Assembly (NCBI RefSeq): GCF_039544305.1
Contig: NZ_BAABLK010000033.1
Location: forward strand, 1 to 64,000
Origin: Paeniglutamicibacter antarcticus_C
GTDB lineage: Bacteria > Actinomycetota > Actinomycetes > Actinomycetales > Micrococcaceae
Length of the DNA: 64,000 bases
Reading direction: 5' to 3'
Under the pieces are notes generated by a model. The model was not told the origin of the DNA and searched no databases. It saw nothing but the letters and a program-made list of their open reading frames with translations. The translations under genes and the position numbers were made by a program. Shown here in pieces: positions 35,449-45,198 of this stretch; within the stretch, counting starts at the first letter, position 1, and the number at the start of each line of letters is the position of its first letter.

Positions 35449-37235
35449 TAGTACTTACGCTCCATCGGCTGGTAACGGGTAAAGATTACTGGCTTGGTTT
35501 CCATGCGGATGCCCGGAATGCCTTCGGTGGTGGCCGTTGCGTCGCGGTAGGACATCGAGTGCTTCATGAAGTTCTCGTCGTCGCGGTCCGGGAAGTCCTC
35601 GCGGTAGTGCCCGCCGCGCGATTCCTTGCGGTGCATGGCCGCCGTGGTCATGACCTCCGCCATGTCCAACAGGAAGCCGAGTTCGATGGCCTCGAGCAGG
35701 TCAAGGTTGAAGCGCTTGCCCTTGTCCTGCACCGAAACGTCCTTGTAGCGCGTACGCAGATCCTCGATCACTTCAAGTGCCCGGGTCAGGGACTCCTTGT
35801 CGCGGAAGACCTGGACGTTGGCGTCCATGATGTCTTGGAGTTCCTTGCGAAGCACCGCAACGCGCTGGGTGCCGGTGGAGTTAAGCATGGAATTGATTTG
35901 GTCCGTGGTGAACTTCTCCGGATCCTCCGGAAGTTCAACGAACTCGGCGCCCAGTGCGTACTTGGCTGCGGAGATGCCCGCACGCTTGCCGAACACGTTG
36001 ATGTCCAACAGCGAGTTGGTGCCCAAGCGGTTTGAACCGTGCACCGAGACGCAGGCGACCTCACCGGCTGCGAACAGCCCGGGAATGGTCGTTTCGCTGT
36101 CCTGGAAGACCTCGGTGTCAACGTTGGTCGGGACACCGCCCATGACGTAGTGGGCCGTCGGGAAGACCGGCACCGGATCGGTGTAGGGCTCGACACCCAG
36201 ATAGGTGCGGGCGAACTCGGTGATGTCCGGGAGCTTGGCATCGATGTGGGCCGGCTCCAAGTGGGTCAGATCCAGCAGGACGTAGTCCTTGTTCGGGCCG
36301 CAACCGCGACCCTCCCGCACCTCGTTGGCCATCGACCGGGCGACGATATCACGCGGTGCGAGGTCCTTGATGGTCGGGGCATAGCGCTCCATGAAGCGCT
36401 CGCCTTCGGAGTTGCGCAGGATGGCGCCTTCGCCACGTGCAGCCTCGGAAAGCAGGATGCCCAGTCCGGCCAGCCCGGTCGGGTGGAACTGGACGAATTC
36501 CATGTCCTCGAGCGGGATGCCCTTGCGGAAGGCGATGCCCATGCCGTCGCCAGTGAGGGTGTGGGCATTGGAAGTGGTCTTGAAGACCTTGCCGGCACCT
36601 CCGGTGGCGAAGATGACGGATTTGGCCTGGAAGACGTGGAGTTCGCCGGTCGCCAGGTCGTAAGAGACCACGCCGGCAACGCGCTTCTGCTTGTAGGCGG
36701 TGCCATCCTCGCGGAAGGCATCCTCCTCAACCAAGAGCATGTCCAAGACGTAGTACTCGTTGTAGAACTCAACGTTGTGCTTGACGCAGTTTTGGTACAG
36801 CGTTTGCAGGATCATGTGCCCGGTGCGGTCCGCTGCGTAGCAGGCGCGGCGCACGGCTGCCTTGCCGTGGTCACGGGTGTGCCCGCCGAAGCGCCGTTGG
36901 TCGATCTTGCCCTCGGGTGTGCGGTTGAAGGGCAGGCCCATCTTTTCCAGGTCAAGCACCGCGTCGATGGCTTCCTTGGCCATGATCTCCGCTGCATCCT
37001 GGTCAACCAGGTAGTCGCCGCCCTTGACCGTGTCAAAGGTGTGCCATTCCCAGTTGTCTTCCTCTACGTTGGCCAGTGCTGCACACATGCCACCCTGCGC
37101 TGCACCGGTGTGCGAACGGGTCGGGTAAAGCTTGGTGAGAACGGCCGTACGTGCGCGCTGGCCGGATTCAATGGCTGCGCGCATACCTGCGCCGCCAGCT
37201 CCGACAATCACGACGTCGTACTTGTGTACCTGCAT
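35448..37235 (-). CDS. sdhA: Succinate dehydrogenase flavoprotein subunit
   Basis: SdhA oxidises succinate to fumarate with covalently bound FAD. The 595-aa protein shows the dinucleotide fold YDVVIVGAGGAGMRAAIE, the FAD-histidine segment SHTGAAQGGM, the active-site segment FVQFHPTGL, RGEGAILRN and HGSNRLGTNSLLD. ATG 37235 gives the normal N-terminus MQVHKYDVV; the longer open frame overlaps sdhD and is not used. GAGAG lies about 12 nt upstream. It is 53 bp after sdhD. Confidence 0.97.
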   Translation of the reverse strand: MQVHKYDVVIVGAGGAGMRAAIESGQRARTAVLTKLYPTRSHTGAAQGGMCAALANVEEDNWEWHTFDTVKGGDYLVDQDAAEIMAKEAIDAVLDLEKMGLPFNRTPEGKIDQRRFGGHTRDHGKAAVRRACYAADRTGHMILQTLYQNCVKHNVEFYNEYYVLDMLLVEEDAFREDGTAYKQKRVAGVVSYDLATGELHVFQAKSVIFATGGAGKVFKTTSNAHTLTGDGMGIAFRKGIPLEDMEFVQFHPTGLAGLGILLSEAARGEGAILRNSEGERFMERYAPTIKDLAPRDIVARSMANEVREGRGCGPNKDYVLLDLTHLEPAHIDAKLPDITEFARTYLGVEPYTDPVPVFPTAHYVMGGVPTNVDTEVFQDSETTIPGLFAAGEVACVSVHGSNRLGTNSLLDINVFGKRAGISAAKYALGAEFVELPEDPEKFTTDQINSMLNSTGTQRVAVLRKELQDIMDANVQVFRDKESLTRALEVIEDLRTRYKDVSVQDKGKRFNLDLLEAIELGFLLDMAEVMTTAAMHRKESRGGHYREDFPDRDDENFMKHSMSYRDATATTEGIPGIRMETKPVIFTRYQPMERKY

Positions 37236-37288
37236 ACCTGATGCTCTCTTTTCTTGAATTCTTTGCGTCGGCGAACGAGGGCCGAAGA

Positions 37289-37735
37289 TTACTGGCAAAC
37301 CGTAAGGGTGCTACCGGCGATGCAAGGATCGAAGGTGAAGATCACCAGAGTGCCCAGAACAACGATGACGATGGTGGCTACGTAGAGAATGCCCTTGAGC
37401 CACGCACGGGTGGAATGCTTCTGGGCGTAGTCGTTGATGATGGTGCGCACGCCGTTGGTGCCGTGCAGCATGGCCAACCAGAGCATCGCCAAGTCCCAGA
37501 ATTGCCAAACCGGGTTGGCCCACTTGCCGGCCACGAAGCCGAAGTCGATCCCGGAGATTCCGTCTCCGGCCATGAGGTTGATGAAGAGGTGAGTGAAGAT
37601 CAAAATGATCAGTGCGACACCGGAGAGTCGCATGAAAAGCCATGCGACCATCTCGAAGCTTCCACGGGACTTGCGTGCGCGGACATACTTCGGGTCAAGT
37701 CGTTGGCTGCGGGGTGCAGCGATATCAGCCGACAT
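37289..37735 (-). CDS. sdhD: Succinate dehydrogenase hydrophobic membrane subunit
   Basis: This membrane anchor of complex II is 148 aa with three predicted helices (about 33-55, 80-95, 113-135). LHGTNGVRTIINDY fits the conserved His region that coordinates haem b or quinone in SdhD. Together with SdhC it holds SdhAB on the inner face of the membrane. It is 3 bp after sdhC, so tightly coupled. Confidence 0.92.
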   Translation of the reverse strand: MSADIAAPRSQRLDPKYVRARKSRGSFEMVAWLFMRLSGVALIILIFTHLFINLMAGDGISGIDFGFVAGKWANPVWQFWDLAMLWLAMLHGTNGVRTIINDYAQKHSTRAWLKGILYVATIVIVVLGTLVIFTFDPCIAGSTLTVCQ

Positions 37736-37738
37736 GGG

Positions 37739-38134
37739 TTAGTGACCTCCAAAGGCGATTGACAGGTGGCGGATGGAGAATCCCACCATGGTGATGACCC
37801 ACAGCGCCAGGACGCCCCAGAGCATCTGGCGGTGGTATTTGGTTCCCTGCTTCCAGAAGTCGACCAAGATCAGGCGAAGGCCATTGAATGCGTGGAAGAC
37901 GATGGCAGCGACAAGAGCGGTCTCGCCCAAGGCCATCAACGGGTTCTTGTAGCTGGCCATGATCGCGTCATAGGCGCCGGGGGCTACCCGGACCAAGGAC
38001 GTGTCGAGCACGTGGACCAAAAGGAATAAGAAAATAACGACACCCGTTATACGGTGCCCTACCCAAGACCACATGCCTTCGCGGCCGCGGTAGAGGGTGC
38101 CTGACGAAGCCTTCGACACTGAATTAACCTCCAT
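37739..38134 (-). CDS. sdhC: Succinate dehydrogenase cytochrome b556 subunit
   Basis: This is the second membrane anchor, 131 aa. It begins with the family N-terminus GTLYRGREGMWSWVGHRITGV, has three helices, and includes the haem-ligand region FHAFNGLRLIL. ATG 38134 is chosen as the start nearest the conserved region; GTG 38164 is in frame but would leave almost no room after the TAGTGT (-10-like, 38172-38167). It is the first gene of sdhCDAB, and the promoter should lie between it and divergent manC. Confidence 0.9.
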   Translation of the reverse strand: MEVNSVSKASSGTLYRGREGMWSWVGHRITGVVIFLFLLVHVLDTSLVRVAPGAYDAIMASYKNPLMALGETALVAAIVFHAFNGLRLILVDFWKQGTKYHRQMLWGVLALWVITMVGFSIRHLSIAFGGH

Positions 38135-38386
38135 GTCTCGCAAGGGCGCATGTGTATCTTCCACACACTAAATTGACGCCTTGGTGCGAGCGTTCCTTTG
38201 CCTGATCTTAGACCACCATGGGGGGCGCTGCCCATTATTTCCCTGCGGCGTGTGAGTAGGCTCACCGGATCAACCTTTCGGTTCGTTGGATATCCGGAAA
38301 ATCCGCGAAATAGAGCAGGTAGGAGTGTCCTATTTTTGTGCTTGTCGACGAGGGATTCATCAGGTTCATCCATTACCCTTAGACGG

Positions 38387-39499
38387 ATGAACGCAGAACT
38401 CTTGGCACGATTCCACGGGGTCATCCCCGCCGGAGGCGTCGGCACTCGTCTGTGGCCGCTTTCCCGCGCCGCGGCCCCTAAATTTCTCCACGACCTGACC
38501 GGCTCGGGATCAACGCTGATCCGCGCCACCTACGAGCGGCTCATCCCGCTGGCCGGTGAAAACATCATGGTGGTGACCGGCCGGGCCCACCGGACCGCGG
38601 TGCTGGCGCAGCTTCCGGAGCTTGATGACCTGAATCTTGTCCTGGAGCCGGACCCGAAGGACTCCGCCGCGGCCATCGGCCTGGCCGCCGCGATCCTCTA
38701 CCTTCGCGACCCCGAGACCATCATGGGGTCCTTCGCCGCCGACCAGGTCATTGTCCCGGTCGAGGTTTTCCAGGATGCCGTGCGCGAGGCCATCCATACC
38801 GCAGCCACCGGCAAGATCGTGACCATCGGCATCCGTCCCACCCTGCCGTCAACCGGCTTCGGGTACATCAGGGCGGGGGAGAAGCTCGAGGTTTCCGGCG
38901 CCCCCACGGCACGCGACGTGGTCGAGTTTGTGGAAAAGCCAGACGAAGACACGGCACGTGGCTACCTGGCCGACGGTGGTTACCTGTGGAATGCCGGCAT
39001 GTTCGTCGCTCCGGTGTCACTGATGCTCGAGCACCTGAAGCGCAGCGAGCCGTTGCTGCACGATGGCCTGATGGAAATAGCGGCAGCCTGGGAAACCGGC
39101 GACAGGGTCGAGACCATGAACCGCATCTGGCCCGATCTGCCCAAGACGGCCATCGACTACGCCGTGGCCGAGCCCGCCGCAGCGGCCGGGGACGTGGCCG
39201 TGATCCCCGGTGTCTTCAACTGGGACGACGTGGGGGACTTCGCCGCCATCGGACGGCTGAACCCGGCCAGCGAAAAAACGGGAGTCACTGTCGTGGGGTC
39301 CAATCCGCGGGTGTACTCGGACAACGCCACCGGTGTCGTGGTCACCGACTCCAAGCGCGTGATTGCCTTGATTGGCATCGACGACGTGGTGGTTGTCGAC
39401 ACACCGGATGCGCTGCTGGTCACCACCAAGGAACATGCGCAGTCGGTGAAGAGCACCGTGGAGAAGCTCAAGGCAGAGGGCGCTGTCGACGTCCTGTAA
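38387..39499 (+). CDS. manC: Mannose-1-phosphate guanylyltransferase
   Basis: ManC makes GDP-mannose from GTP and mannose 1-phosphate for mannosylated lipids, glycans and mycothiol-era cell envelope sugars. The nucleotidyltransferase signature is at the N-terminus: VIPAGGVGTRLWPLSR and PKFLHDL. Later come EPDPKDSAAAIGLAA, SFAADQVI, FVEKPD and YLWNAGMFV. The length of 370 aa fits the short form without the isomerase domain. ATG 38387 has no Shine-Dalgarno; TACCCT (38374-38379) ends 7 nt before it, predicting a leaderless mRNA. It is divergent from sdhC. Confidence 0.93.
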   Translation: MNAELLARFHGVIPAGGVGTRLWPLSRAAAPKFLHDLTGSGSTLIRATYERLIPLAGENIMVVTGRAHRTAVLAQLPELDDLNLVLEPDPKDSAAAIGLAAAILYLRDPETIMGSFAADQVIVPVEVFQDAVREAIHTAATGKIVTIGIRPTLPSTGFGYIRAGEKLEVSGAPTARDVVEFVEKPDEDTARGYLADGGYLWNAGMFVAPVSLMLEHLKRSEPLLHDGLMEIAAAWETGDRVETMNRIWPDLPKTAIDYAVAEPAAAAGDVAVIPGVFNWDDVGDFAAIGRLNPASEKTGVTVVGSNPRVYSDNATGVVVTDSKRVIALIGIDDVVVVDTPDALLVTTKEHAQSVKSTVEKLKAEGAVDVL

Positions 39500-39730
39500 G
39501 GGCCGGCCCGCAGCTTCCCCGCCACGGGACACGCCGGAAACTTGTTTCTTTGGGAAAAATGGTTTTCCGGTCGTTCCGGCTGGTTGCTTTGCGTTCGGAA
39601 TCCCCGAAATACCGAGAAGTAACATTTTTTTGGCGCGTATTCAACATCGGTGAAGAATCTCACGAAAGCCCATGTGGTAGGCGTACACGAGCGCCGTACG
39701 CTCCCCATTTCGTTGCTATGCTCCTGATCC

Positions 39731-41923
39731 ATGAGTGCCGTTAAGTATTCACCACGACCCCCTACGCCCAACGACAAGCCCGAAAGCGAGACCCCGCCCG
39801 CCGCGGGACCAAACCGCGTCAACAAAGTGGTGTTCTTCGGCTCCGCCACCGGAGTCCTTGCCGTGGCCCTGTGGGCGATCCTCTTCACCGAGAACGCCGA
39901 CGCCCTCATCGGCACTGCCGTCACATGGGTGGGCTCGACTTTCGGCTGGTGGTACTCCCTGGTCGTGGTCACGGCCCTGGTATTCGTCATCGGGGTGGCG
40001 CTCTCCAAGGTCGGCAAGACCCGGTTGGGCCCGGACCACTCCCGGCCGACCTTCAACCTCTTCACCTGGACGGCGATGCTCTTTGCCGCCGGCATCGGGA
40101 TCGATTTGATGTTCTTCTCGGTCTCCGAGCCCGTGGCCCAGTTCCTGGCCCCACCCACCGGTGACGGAAGCACTGTCGAGGCCGCGCGGCAGGCCTTGGT
40201 CTGGACGCTGTTCCATTACGGGATCCTCGGGTGGGGGCTCTACGCGTTGATCGGTTTGGCGCTGGGCTACTTCGCCTACCGGCACAACCTTCCGCTGTCC
40301 ATCCGCTCGGCCCTCTACCCGATCCTTGGCAAGCGTATCCATGGCCCGCTGGGCCACGGCGTGGACATCGCCGCAGTGCTGGGAACCATCTTCGGCATCG
40401 CGACCTCATTGGGCATCGGCGTCGCCCAGCTGAACTTCGGGCTCTCCTTCATGTTCGGCGTCGGGGAAAGCACCTCGTGGCAGATCGCACTGATCGTCAT
40501 CGCCGTTGTGATGGCCACGATCTCGGTGCTGACCGGGGTGGAAAAGGGCATTCGCCGGCTTTCCGAGATCAACGTGATCCTGTGCGTCGCACTGATGCTC
40601 TTCGTGCTGTTTGCCGGCAAGACCCGCTACCTGCTTGACGGGATCATCCTGAATGTCGGGGACACGATCTCCCGCTTCCCGGGCATGGCACTGAACACCT
40701 TCGCCTACGACCGCCCCGATGACTGGCTCAACGGCTGGACCTTGTTTTTCTGGGCCTGGTGGATCGCCTGGGCCCCGTTCGTCGGGCTTTTCCTGGCCCG
40801 CATCTCACGCGGCCGGACCATCCGCCAGTTCATCACCGGCGTACTGGTTGTCCCTTTCGCGTTCATCCTGCTGTGGATCTCCATCTTCGGCAACAGCGCC
40901 CTGGACCTGGTGCGAAACGGCAACGCCGCCTTCGGGGACGTGGCGATGAACCATCCGGAGCGGGCCTTCTACTCGATGCTTGAGCAGTACCCGGCCCTCC
41001 CGCTGATCGCGGCGATCGCCACCTTCACCGGGTTGCTCTTCTACGTCACCAGTGCCGACTCCGGCGCCTTGGTGATGGCGAACTTCACCTCGCACCTCAA
41101 CGACGCCGATTCCGACGGGCCCAAGTGGGTGCGCGTCTTCTGGTCGATGGCCACCGGCCTGCTGACATTGGCGATGCTCCTGGTCGACGGGGTGCCGACG
41201 CTGCAAAACGCCACGGTGATCATGGGGCTGCCGTTCTCCGTGGTGCTGGTGTTCATCATGCTGGGGCTCTACAAGGCACTACGCGTGGAACGCGCGTTGG
41301 CCGGAAGCTACAAGAACACCCTGCACACCGTCCTGACCTCGCGCACCGGATCCTCCGGGGTGGACCAGCGGCGCAGCTGGCGCCAACGACTGGCCCGTAC
41401 CATGGCCTACCCCGGCAAGCGCCAGGCCCAACGCTTCGTCGAAGAAGTCGTTCAGCCGGCACTTGAAGAGGTCACCACCGAGTTCGCCCGCTCCGGGGTC
41501 ATTGGTGAACTGGTACTGGAACCGGTCGGCAAGCTTGGCGTCAATTCCGTTGACCTCGTGGTCCCGCACGGCACCGAACGCCCGTTCAAGTACCAGGTCC
41601 ACCCGGTCGCGCTCAAGGTCCCCAGCTACGCGCGGGACTCCTCCACCGGGGAGCAGTATTATCGCCTGGAAGTCTTCTCGCTCGAAGGTAGCCACGGATA
41701 CGACCTCATGGGTTGCACCCGCGAACAGATCATCGGCGACGTACTTGACCAGTACGAAATCCATCTCTCCTTCCTGCGCGAGCAGGAGAACATGGATGGG
41801 CCCAGCACGATCGCCGAAGCCACCGCGCCCAAGACGGATTGGGACGCGGACTTCGAGAACCCGGCCACCGAGGCTGCAACACCAGATAGCGCGCAAACAA
41901 CAAGGGAAGGCTCACTCTCATGA
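39731..41923 (+). CDS. betT: BCCT-family choline/betaine transporter with long C-terminal domain
   Basis: This is a Na+- or H+-coupled betaine/choline/carnitine transporter, 730 aa. The core of about 12 helices contains the BCCT signature in AAGIGIDLMFFSVSEP, FHYGILGWGLYALIG and FFWAWWIAWAPFVGLFLARISRGRTIR. After about residue 530 a long cytoplasmic C-terminal domain follows, as in BetT-type choline carriers where it takes part in osmotic control. A TATGCT box (39717-39722) ends 8 nt before the ATG, suggesting a leaderless mRNA. The stop overlaps betB by 4 bp. Choline is the probable substrate from context. Confidence 0.9.
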   Translation: MSAVKYSPRPPTPNDKPESETPPAAGPNRVNKVVFFGSATGVLAVALWAILFTENADALIGTAVTWVGSTFGWWYSLVVVTALVFVIGVALSKVGKTRLGPDHSRPTFNLFTWTAMLFAAGIGIDLMFFSVSEPVAQFLAPPTGDGSTVEAARQALVWTLFHYGILGWGLYALIGLALGYFAYRHNLPLSIRSALYPILGKRIHGPLGHGVDIAAVLGTIFGIATSLGIGVAQLNFGLSFMFGVGESTSWQIALIVIAVVMATISVLTGVEKGIRRLSEINVILCVALMLFVLFAGKTRYLLDGIILNVGDTISRFPGMALNTFAYDRPDDWLNGWTLFFWAWWIAWAPFVGLFLARISRGRTIRQFITGVLVVPFAFILLWISIFGNSALDLVRNGNAAFGDVAMNHPERAFYSMLEQYPALPLIAAIATFTGLLFYVTSADSGALVMANFTSHLNDADSDGPKWVRVFWSMATGLLTLAMLLVDGVPTLQNATVIMGLPFSVVLVFIMLGLYKALRVERALAGSYKNTLHTVLTSRTGSSGVDQRRSWRQRLARTMAYPGKRQAQRFVEEVVQPALEEVTTEFARSGVIGELVLEPVGKLGVNSVDLVVPHGTERPFKYQVHPVALKVPSYARDSSTGEQYYRLEVFSLEGSHGYDLMGCTREQIIGDVLDQYEIHLSFLREQENMDGPSTIAEATAPKTDWDADFENPATEAATPDSAQTTREGSLS

Positions 41924-43407
41924 CCGACACCATTTTCATCAACGGGTCCTGGAGCCCGGCAGTCGACGGCGGAACCCGGGACATCACCTGCCCTGGTAGC
42001 GGGGAACACGTGGCGACGGTCTCAGAAGGCAGCGCCGCAGACTCGGAACGTGCCATCGCCGCGGCCCGCGCATCCTTTGACTCGGGCGCCTGGGCCAAGG
42101 TCCCGGCCTCCGAACGTGGCGAGTTCCTGCTCAAGGTCGCTTCCCGGCTGATGGAGCGCCAAGAGGAATTCGCCCGAGCCGAGGCGCTGGACACCGGCAA
42201 GCGCATGTATGAGGCCCGCCTGGACATCGAGGCCATCGCGGACAGCTTCACGTACTTCGGCAAGGCCGCCGGGCTGGACGCCGGGCGGGTCGTGGATGCG
42301 GGGGATGCCAACATCGTCTCGCGCGTGGTCTTTGAGCCGGTCGGCGTGGTCTCCATGATCACCCCGTGGAACTACCCGCTGTTGCAGGCCGCCTGGAAGA
42401 TCGCCCCGGCACTTGCCGCCGGCTGCTCCTTCATCCTCAAGCCCGCCGAGCTCACTCCCTCCACCTCCGTGCTGATGATGGACGTGCTTGATGAACTGGG
42501 CCTGCCTGCCGGTGTGGCCAATCTGGTCACCGGTGCAGGTTCGGTCGTGGGCCCGGTGCTCTCGGCGCACCGAGACGTGGACATGGTCTCCTTCACCGGG
42601 GGACTGGCCACCGGCAAGGTCATTGCCGCGGCCGCGGCGGGAACCGTGAAGAAGGTCGCACTGGAACTGGGCGGGAAGAACCCCAACGTCGTTTTCGCCG
42701 ACGCCGACTTCGATGCCGCGGTGGACAACGCCCTCAACGGCGCGTTCGTGCATTCCGGCCAGGTCTGCTCCGCCGGCGCGCGCCTGGTCGTCGAGGAATC
42801 CATTGCCGAATCCTTCGTCGACGAACTGGTGCGCCGAGCCAAGCTCATCCGGCAGGGCGGACCCTTCGACGAGAACGCGGAAACCGGGGCGTTGATCTCC
42901 GCCGAGCACCTGGAAAAGGTCGATGCCTACGTGCACCGCGGCATCGCCGAGGGCGCACGGCTGCGCTGCGGCGGACGCGCGGCCACCAATGCGGACGGGG
43001 AGAACCTGGAAGCCGGGCACTACTACATGCCCACCGTGCTTGATAAGGTCACCGGTTCGATGTCCGTGGCCCAGGACGAGGCCTTCGGCCCCACGATCAC
43101 CGTGGAAACCTTCAGCACCGAAGCGCAGGCGGTGGCCATCGGCAACGACACCGACTACGGGCTGGCCGGAGCGGTCTGGACCCAGGATGCCGGCAAGGCC
43201 CAGCGTGTCGCCGGGGCGCTGCGCCACGGGACCGTGTGGATCAACGACTTCCACCCCTACCTCCCGCAGGCCGAATGGGGCGGCTTCGGCCAATCCGGCA
43301 TCGGCCGGGAGCTGGGACCCATGGGCCTGGGTGAATACCAGGAAGCAAAGCACATATACCAGAACCTCGACCCCCAAGTCACCGGCTGGTTCGACTCAAG
43401 GGCATAG
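41920..43407 (+). CDS. betB: Betaine aldehyde dehydrogenase
   Basis: BetB oxidises betaine aldehyde to glycine betaine with NAD(P)+. The 495-aa aldehyde dehydrogenase has MITPWNYPLLQAAWKIAPALAAG, FTGGLATG, catalytic Glu249 in ELGGKNPNVVF and catalytic Cys283 in HSGQVCSAG. ATGA overlap with betT indicates translational coupling. betA follows 14 bp after the stop, so transport and both oxidation steps are in one operon. Another aldehyde substrate is possible but the context favours betaine aldehyde. Confidence 0.92.
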   Translation: MTDTIFINGSWSPAVDGGTRDITCPGSGEHVATVSEGSAADSERAIAAARASFDSGAWAKVPASERGEFLLKVASRLMERQEEFARAEALDTGKRMYEARLDIEAIADSFTYFGKAAGLDAGRVVDAGDANIVSRVVFEPVGVVSMITPWNYPLLQAAWKIAPALAAGCSFILKPAELTPSTSVLMMDVLDELGLPAGVANLVTGAGSVVGPVLSAHRDVDMVSFTGGLATGKVIAAAAAGTVKKVALELGGKNPNVVFADADFDAAVDNALNGAFVHSGQVCSAGARLVVEESIAESFVDELVRRAKLIRQGGPFDENAETGALISAEHLEKVDAYVHRGIAEGARLRCGGRAATNADGENLEAGHYYMPTVLDKVTGSMSVAQDEAFGPTITVETFSTEAQAVAIGNDTDYGLAGAVWTQDAGKAQRVAGALRHGTVWINDFHPYLPQAEWGGFGQSGIGRELGPMGLGEYQEAKHIYQNLDPQVTGWFDSRA

Positions 43408-43421
43408 AAAGGCTTTCAGCA

Positions 43422-45026
43422 TTGAAGAACCAACACGTGGGCACCGAGAACACCACAACCCAAGACGCCGAATTCGACTACATCGTCGTCGGCGGAGGCT
43501 CCGCCGGTGCGGCCATTGCCGCGCGGCTGAGCGAAAACCCCGATGTGCGGGTGGCACTGGTCGAGGCCGGGCCGGATGACCGGGGGATCGAGGAGGTCCT
43601 GCAACTGGACCGATGGATGGAACTGCTGGAATCCGGCTACGACTGGGACTACCCGATCGAGGAGCAGCAAAGCGGCAACTCCTTCATGCGCCACTCCCGG
43701 GCCAAGGTCATGGGCGGTTGCTCGAGCCACAACTCCTGCATCGCTTTCTGGGCCCCGGCCGAGGACCTGGACGCATGGGAAACCGAGCACGGAGCCACCG
43801 GATGGAACGCCGAAACCGGGTTCCGGCTCTACAAGCAGCTCGAGACCAACGAGGACGCCGGACCCGAAGCGCCCCACCACGGGGACTCCGGACCGGTGAA
43901 GCTGATGAACGTGCCGCCCAACGACCCCTGCGGGGTGGCAGTGCTCGATGCCTGCGAACAAGCAGGGATCCCGCGCGCGAGGTTCAACAACAACGAAACG
44001 GTGCTCAACGGGGCAAACTTCTTTCAGATCAACAGGCAGCCCGACGGAACCCGGTCTTCCTCATCGGTCTCCTACATCCATCCAATCGTGCAGAGGAAGA
44101 ACCTCACGCTGCTCACCGGGTTTCATGCCAAGAAGCTGGGATTCGATAGCTCGAAAAAGTGCACCGGCGTTGACGTGGTGGAGAGCGCCTTTGGCCGCAC
44201 CACACACCTAGCAGTCCGCCACGAGGTCATCCTCTCGGCCGGTGCCATCTATTCGCCCAAGCTGCTGATGCTCTCCGGGATAGGCCCAGCCGAGCACTTG
44301 GCCGCCCACGGCATCGAGCTGCTCGTCGATTCCCCCGGCGTGGGATCGAACCTGCAGGACCATCCCGAGGGCGTGATCCAGTGGGAAGCCAAGAAGCCGA
44401 TGGTCACCGAATCGACCCAGTGGTGGGAGATCGGGATCTTCTCCAACACCGTCGAGGGCCTTGACCGCCCGGATTTGATGATGCACTACGGATCGGTGCC
44501 TTTTGACATGCACACCGCTCGCCAGGGCTACCCGACCACGGAGAACGGCTTCTGCCTGACCCCGAACGTGACCCGGGCCAGATCCCGCGGCACCGTGCGG
44601 TTGCGCAGCCGCGACTACCGCGACAAGCCGAAGGTCGACCCGCGCTACTTCACCGATCCCGAGGGCCACGACATGGCCGTCATGATCGCAGGTATCCGCA
44701 AGGCCCGGGACATCGTCTCGCAGCCGGCGCTGGCTGAATGGGCGGGGGCGGAGCTGTACCCGGGCAAGGACGTGCAAAGCGACGAGCAGATTGCCGACTA
44801 CATCACCCGAACGCACAACACCGTGTACCACCCAGCCGGGTCGGTGCGCATGGGTGCGACAACGGATTCGATGTCCCCGCTTGATCCCGAGCTGCGGGTC
44901 AAGGGCGTTTCCGGCCTGCGCGTTGCCGACGCCTCGGTGATGCCGGCACTGGTCACCGTGAACCCGAACATCACCGTGATGATGATCGGTGAACGCTGCG
45001 CCGAGATGATCAAGAACAACGCCTAA
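43422..45026 (+). CDS. betA: Choline dehydrogenase-like GMC oxidoreductase
   Basis: This 534-aa FAD enzyme oxidises choline to betaine aldehyde. It has the dinucleotide fold FDYIVVGGGSAGAAIAARLSE, GMC signature 1 (RAKVMGGCSSHNSCIAF) and signature 2 (LSAGAIYSPKLLMLSGIG), and the catalytic His region TVYHPAGSVRMG near the end, followed by NPNITVMMIGERCAEMI. The proposed start is TTG 43422 with GAAAGG about 8 nt upstream; GTG 43437 is an alternative. The GMC family also includes other alcohol oxidases, but the operon with betT and betB supports choline. Confidence 0.9.
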   Translation: MKNQHVGTENTTTQDAEFDYIVVGGGSAGAAIAARLSENPDVRVALVEAGPDDRGIEEVLQLDRWMELLESGYDWDYPIEEQQSGNSFMRHSRAKVMGGCSSHNSCIAFWAPAEDLDAWETEHGATGWNAETGFRLYKQLETNEDAGPEAPHHGDSGPVKLMNVPPNDPCGVAVLDACEQAGIPRARFNNNETVLNGANFFQINRQPDGTRSSSSVSYIHPIVQRKNLTLLTGFHAKKLGFDSSKKCTGVDVVESAFGRTTHLAVRHEVILSAGAIYSPKLLMLSGIGPAEHLAAHGIELLVDSPGVGSNLQDHPEGVIQWEAKKPMVTESTQWWEIGIFSNTVEGLDRPDLMMHYGSVPFDMHTARQGYPTTENGFCLTPNVTRARSRGTVRLRSRDYRDKPKVDPRYFTDPEGHDMAVMIAGIRKARDIVSQPALAEWAGAELYPGKDVQSDEQIADYITRTHNTVYHPAGSVRMGATTDSMSPLDPELRVKGVSGLRVADASVMPALVTVNPNITVMMIGERCAEMIKNNA

Positions 45027-45198
45027 GTGCCTTGGTTCTGGCAAGGGCCCCTGCTCCGGCGTGTTTTACGCACCGCAGGCAGCGGCCCTTGCGGTGCCCA
45101 CCGGCAATCGGCAGCACGAAGCGGCCCGAGGCAACAATTCGAAGTCCACTGCCCAAGGGCAGGTCCAAACGCGTATTGTCGATAAGGTGCGCACCAGT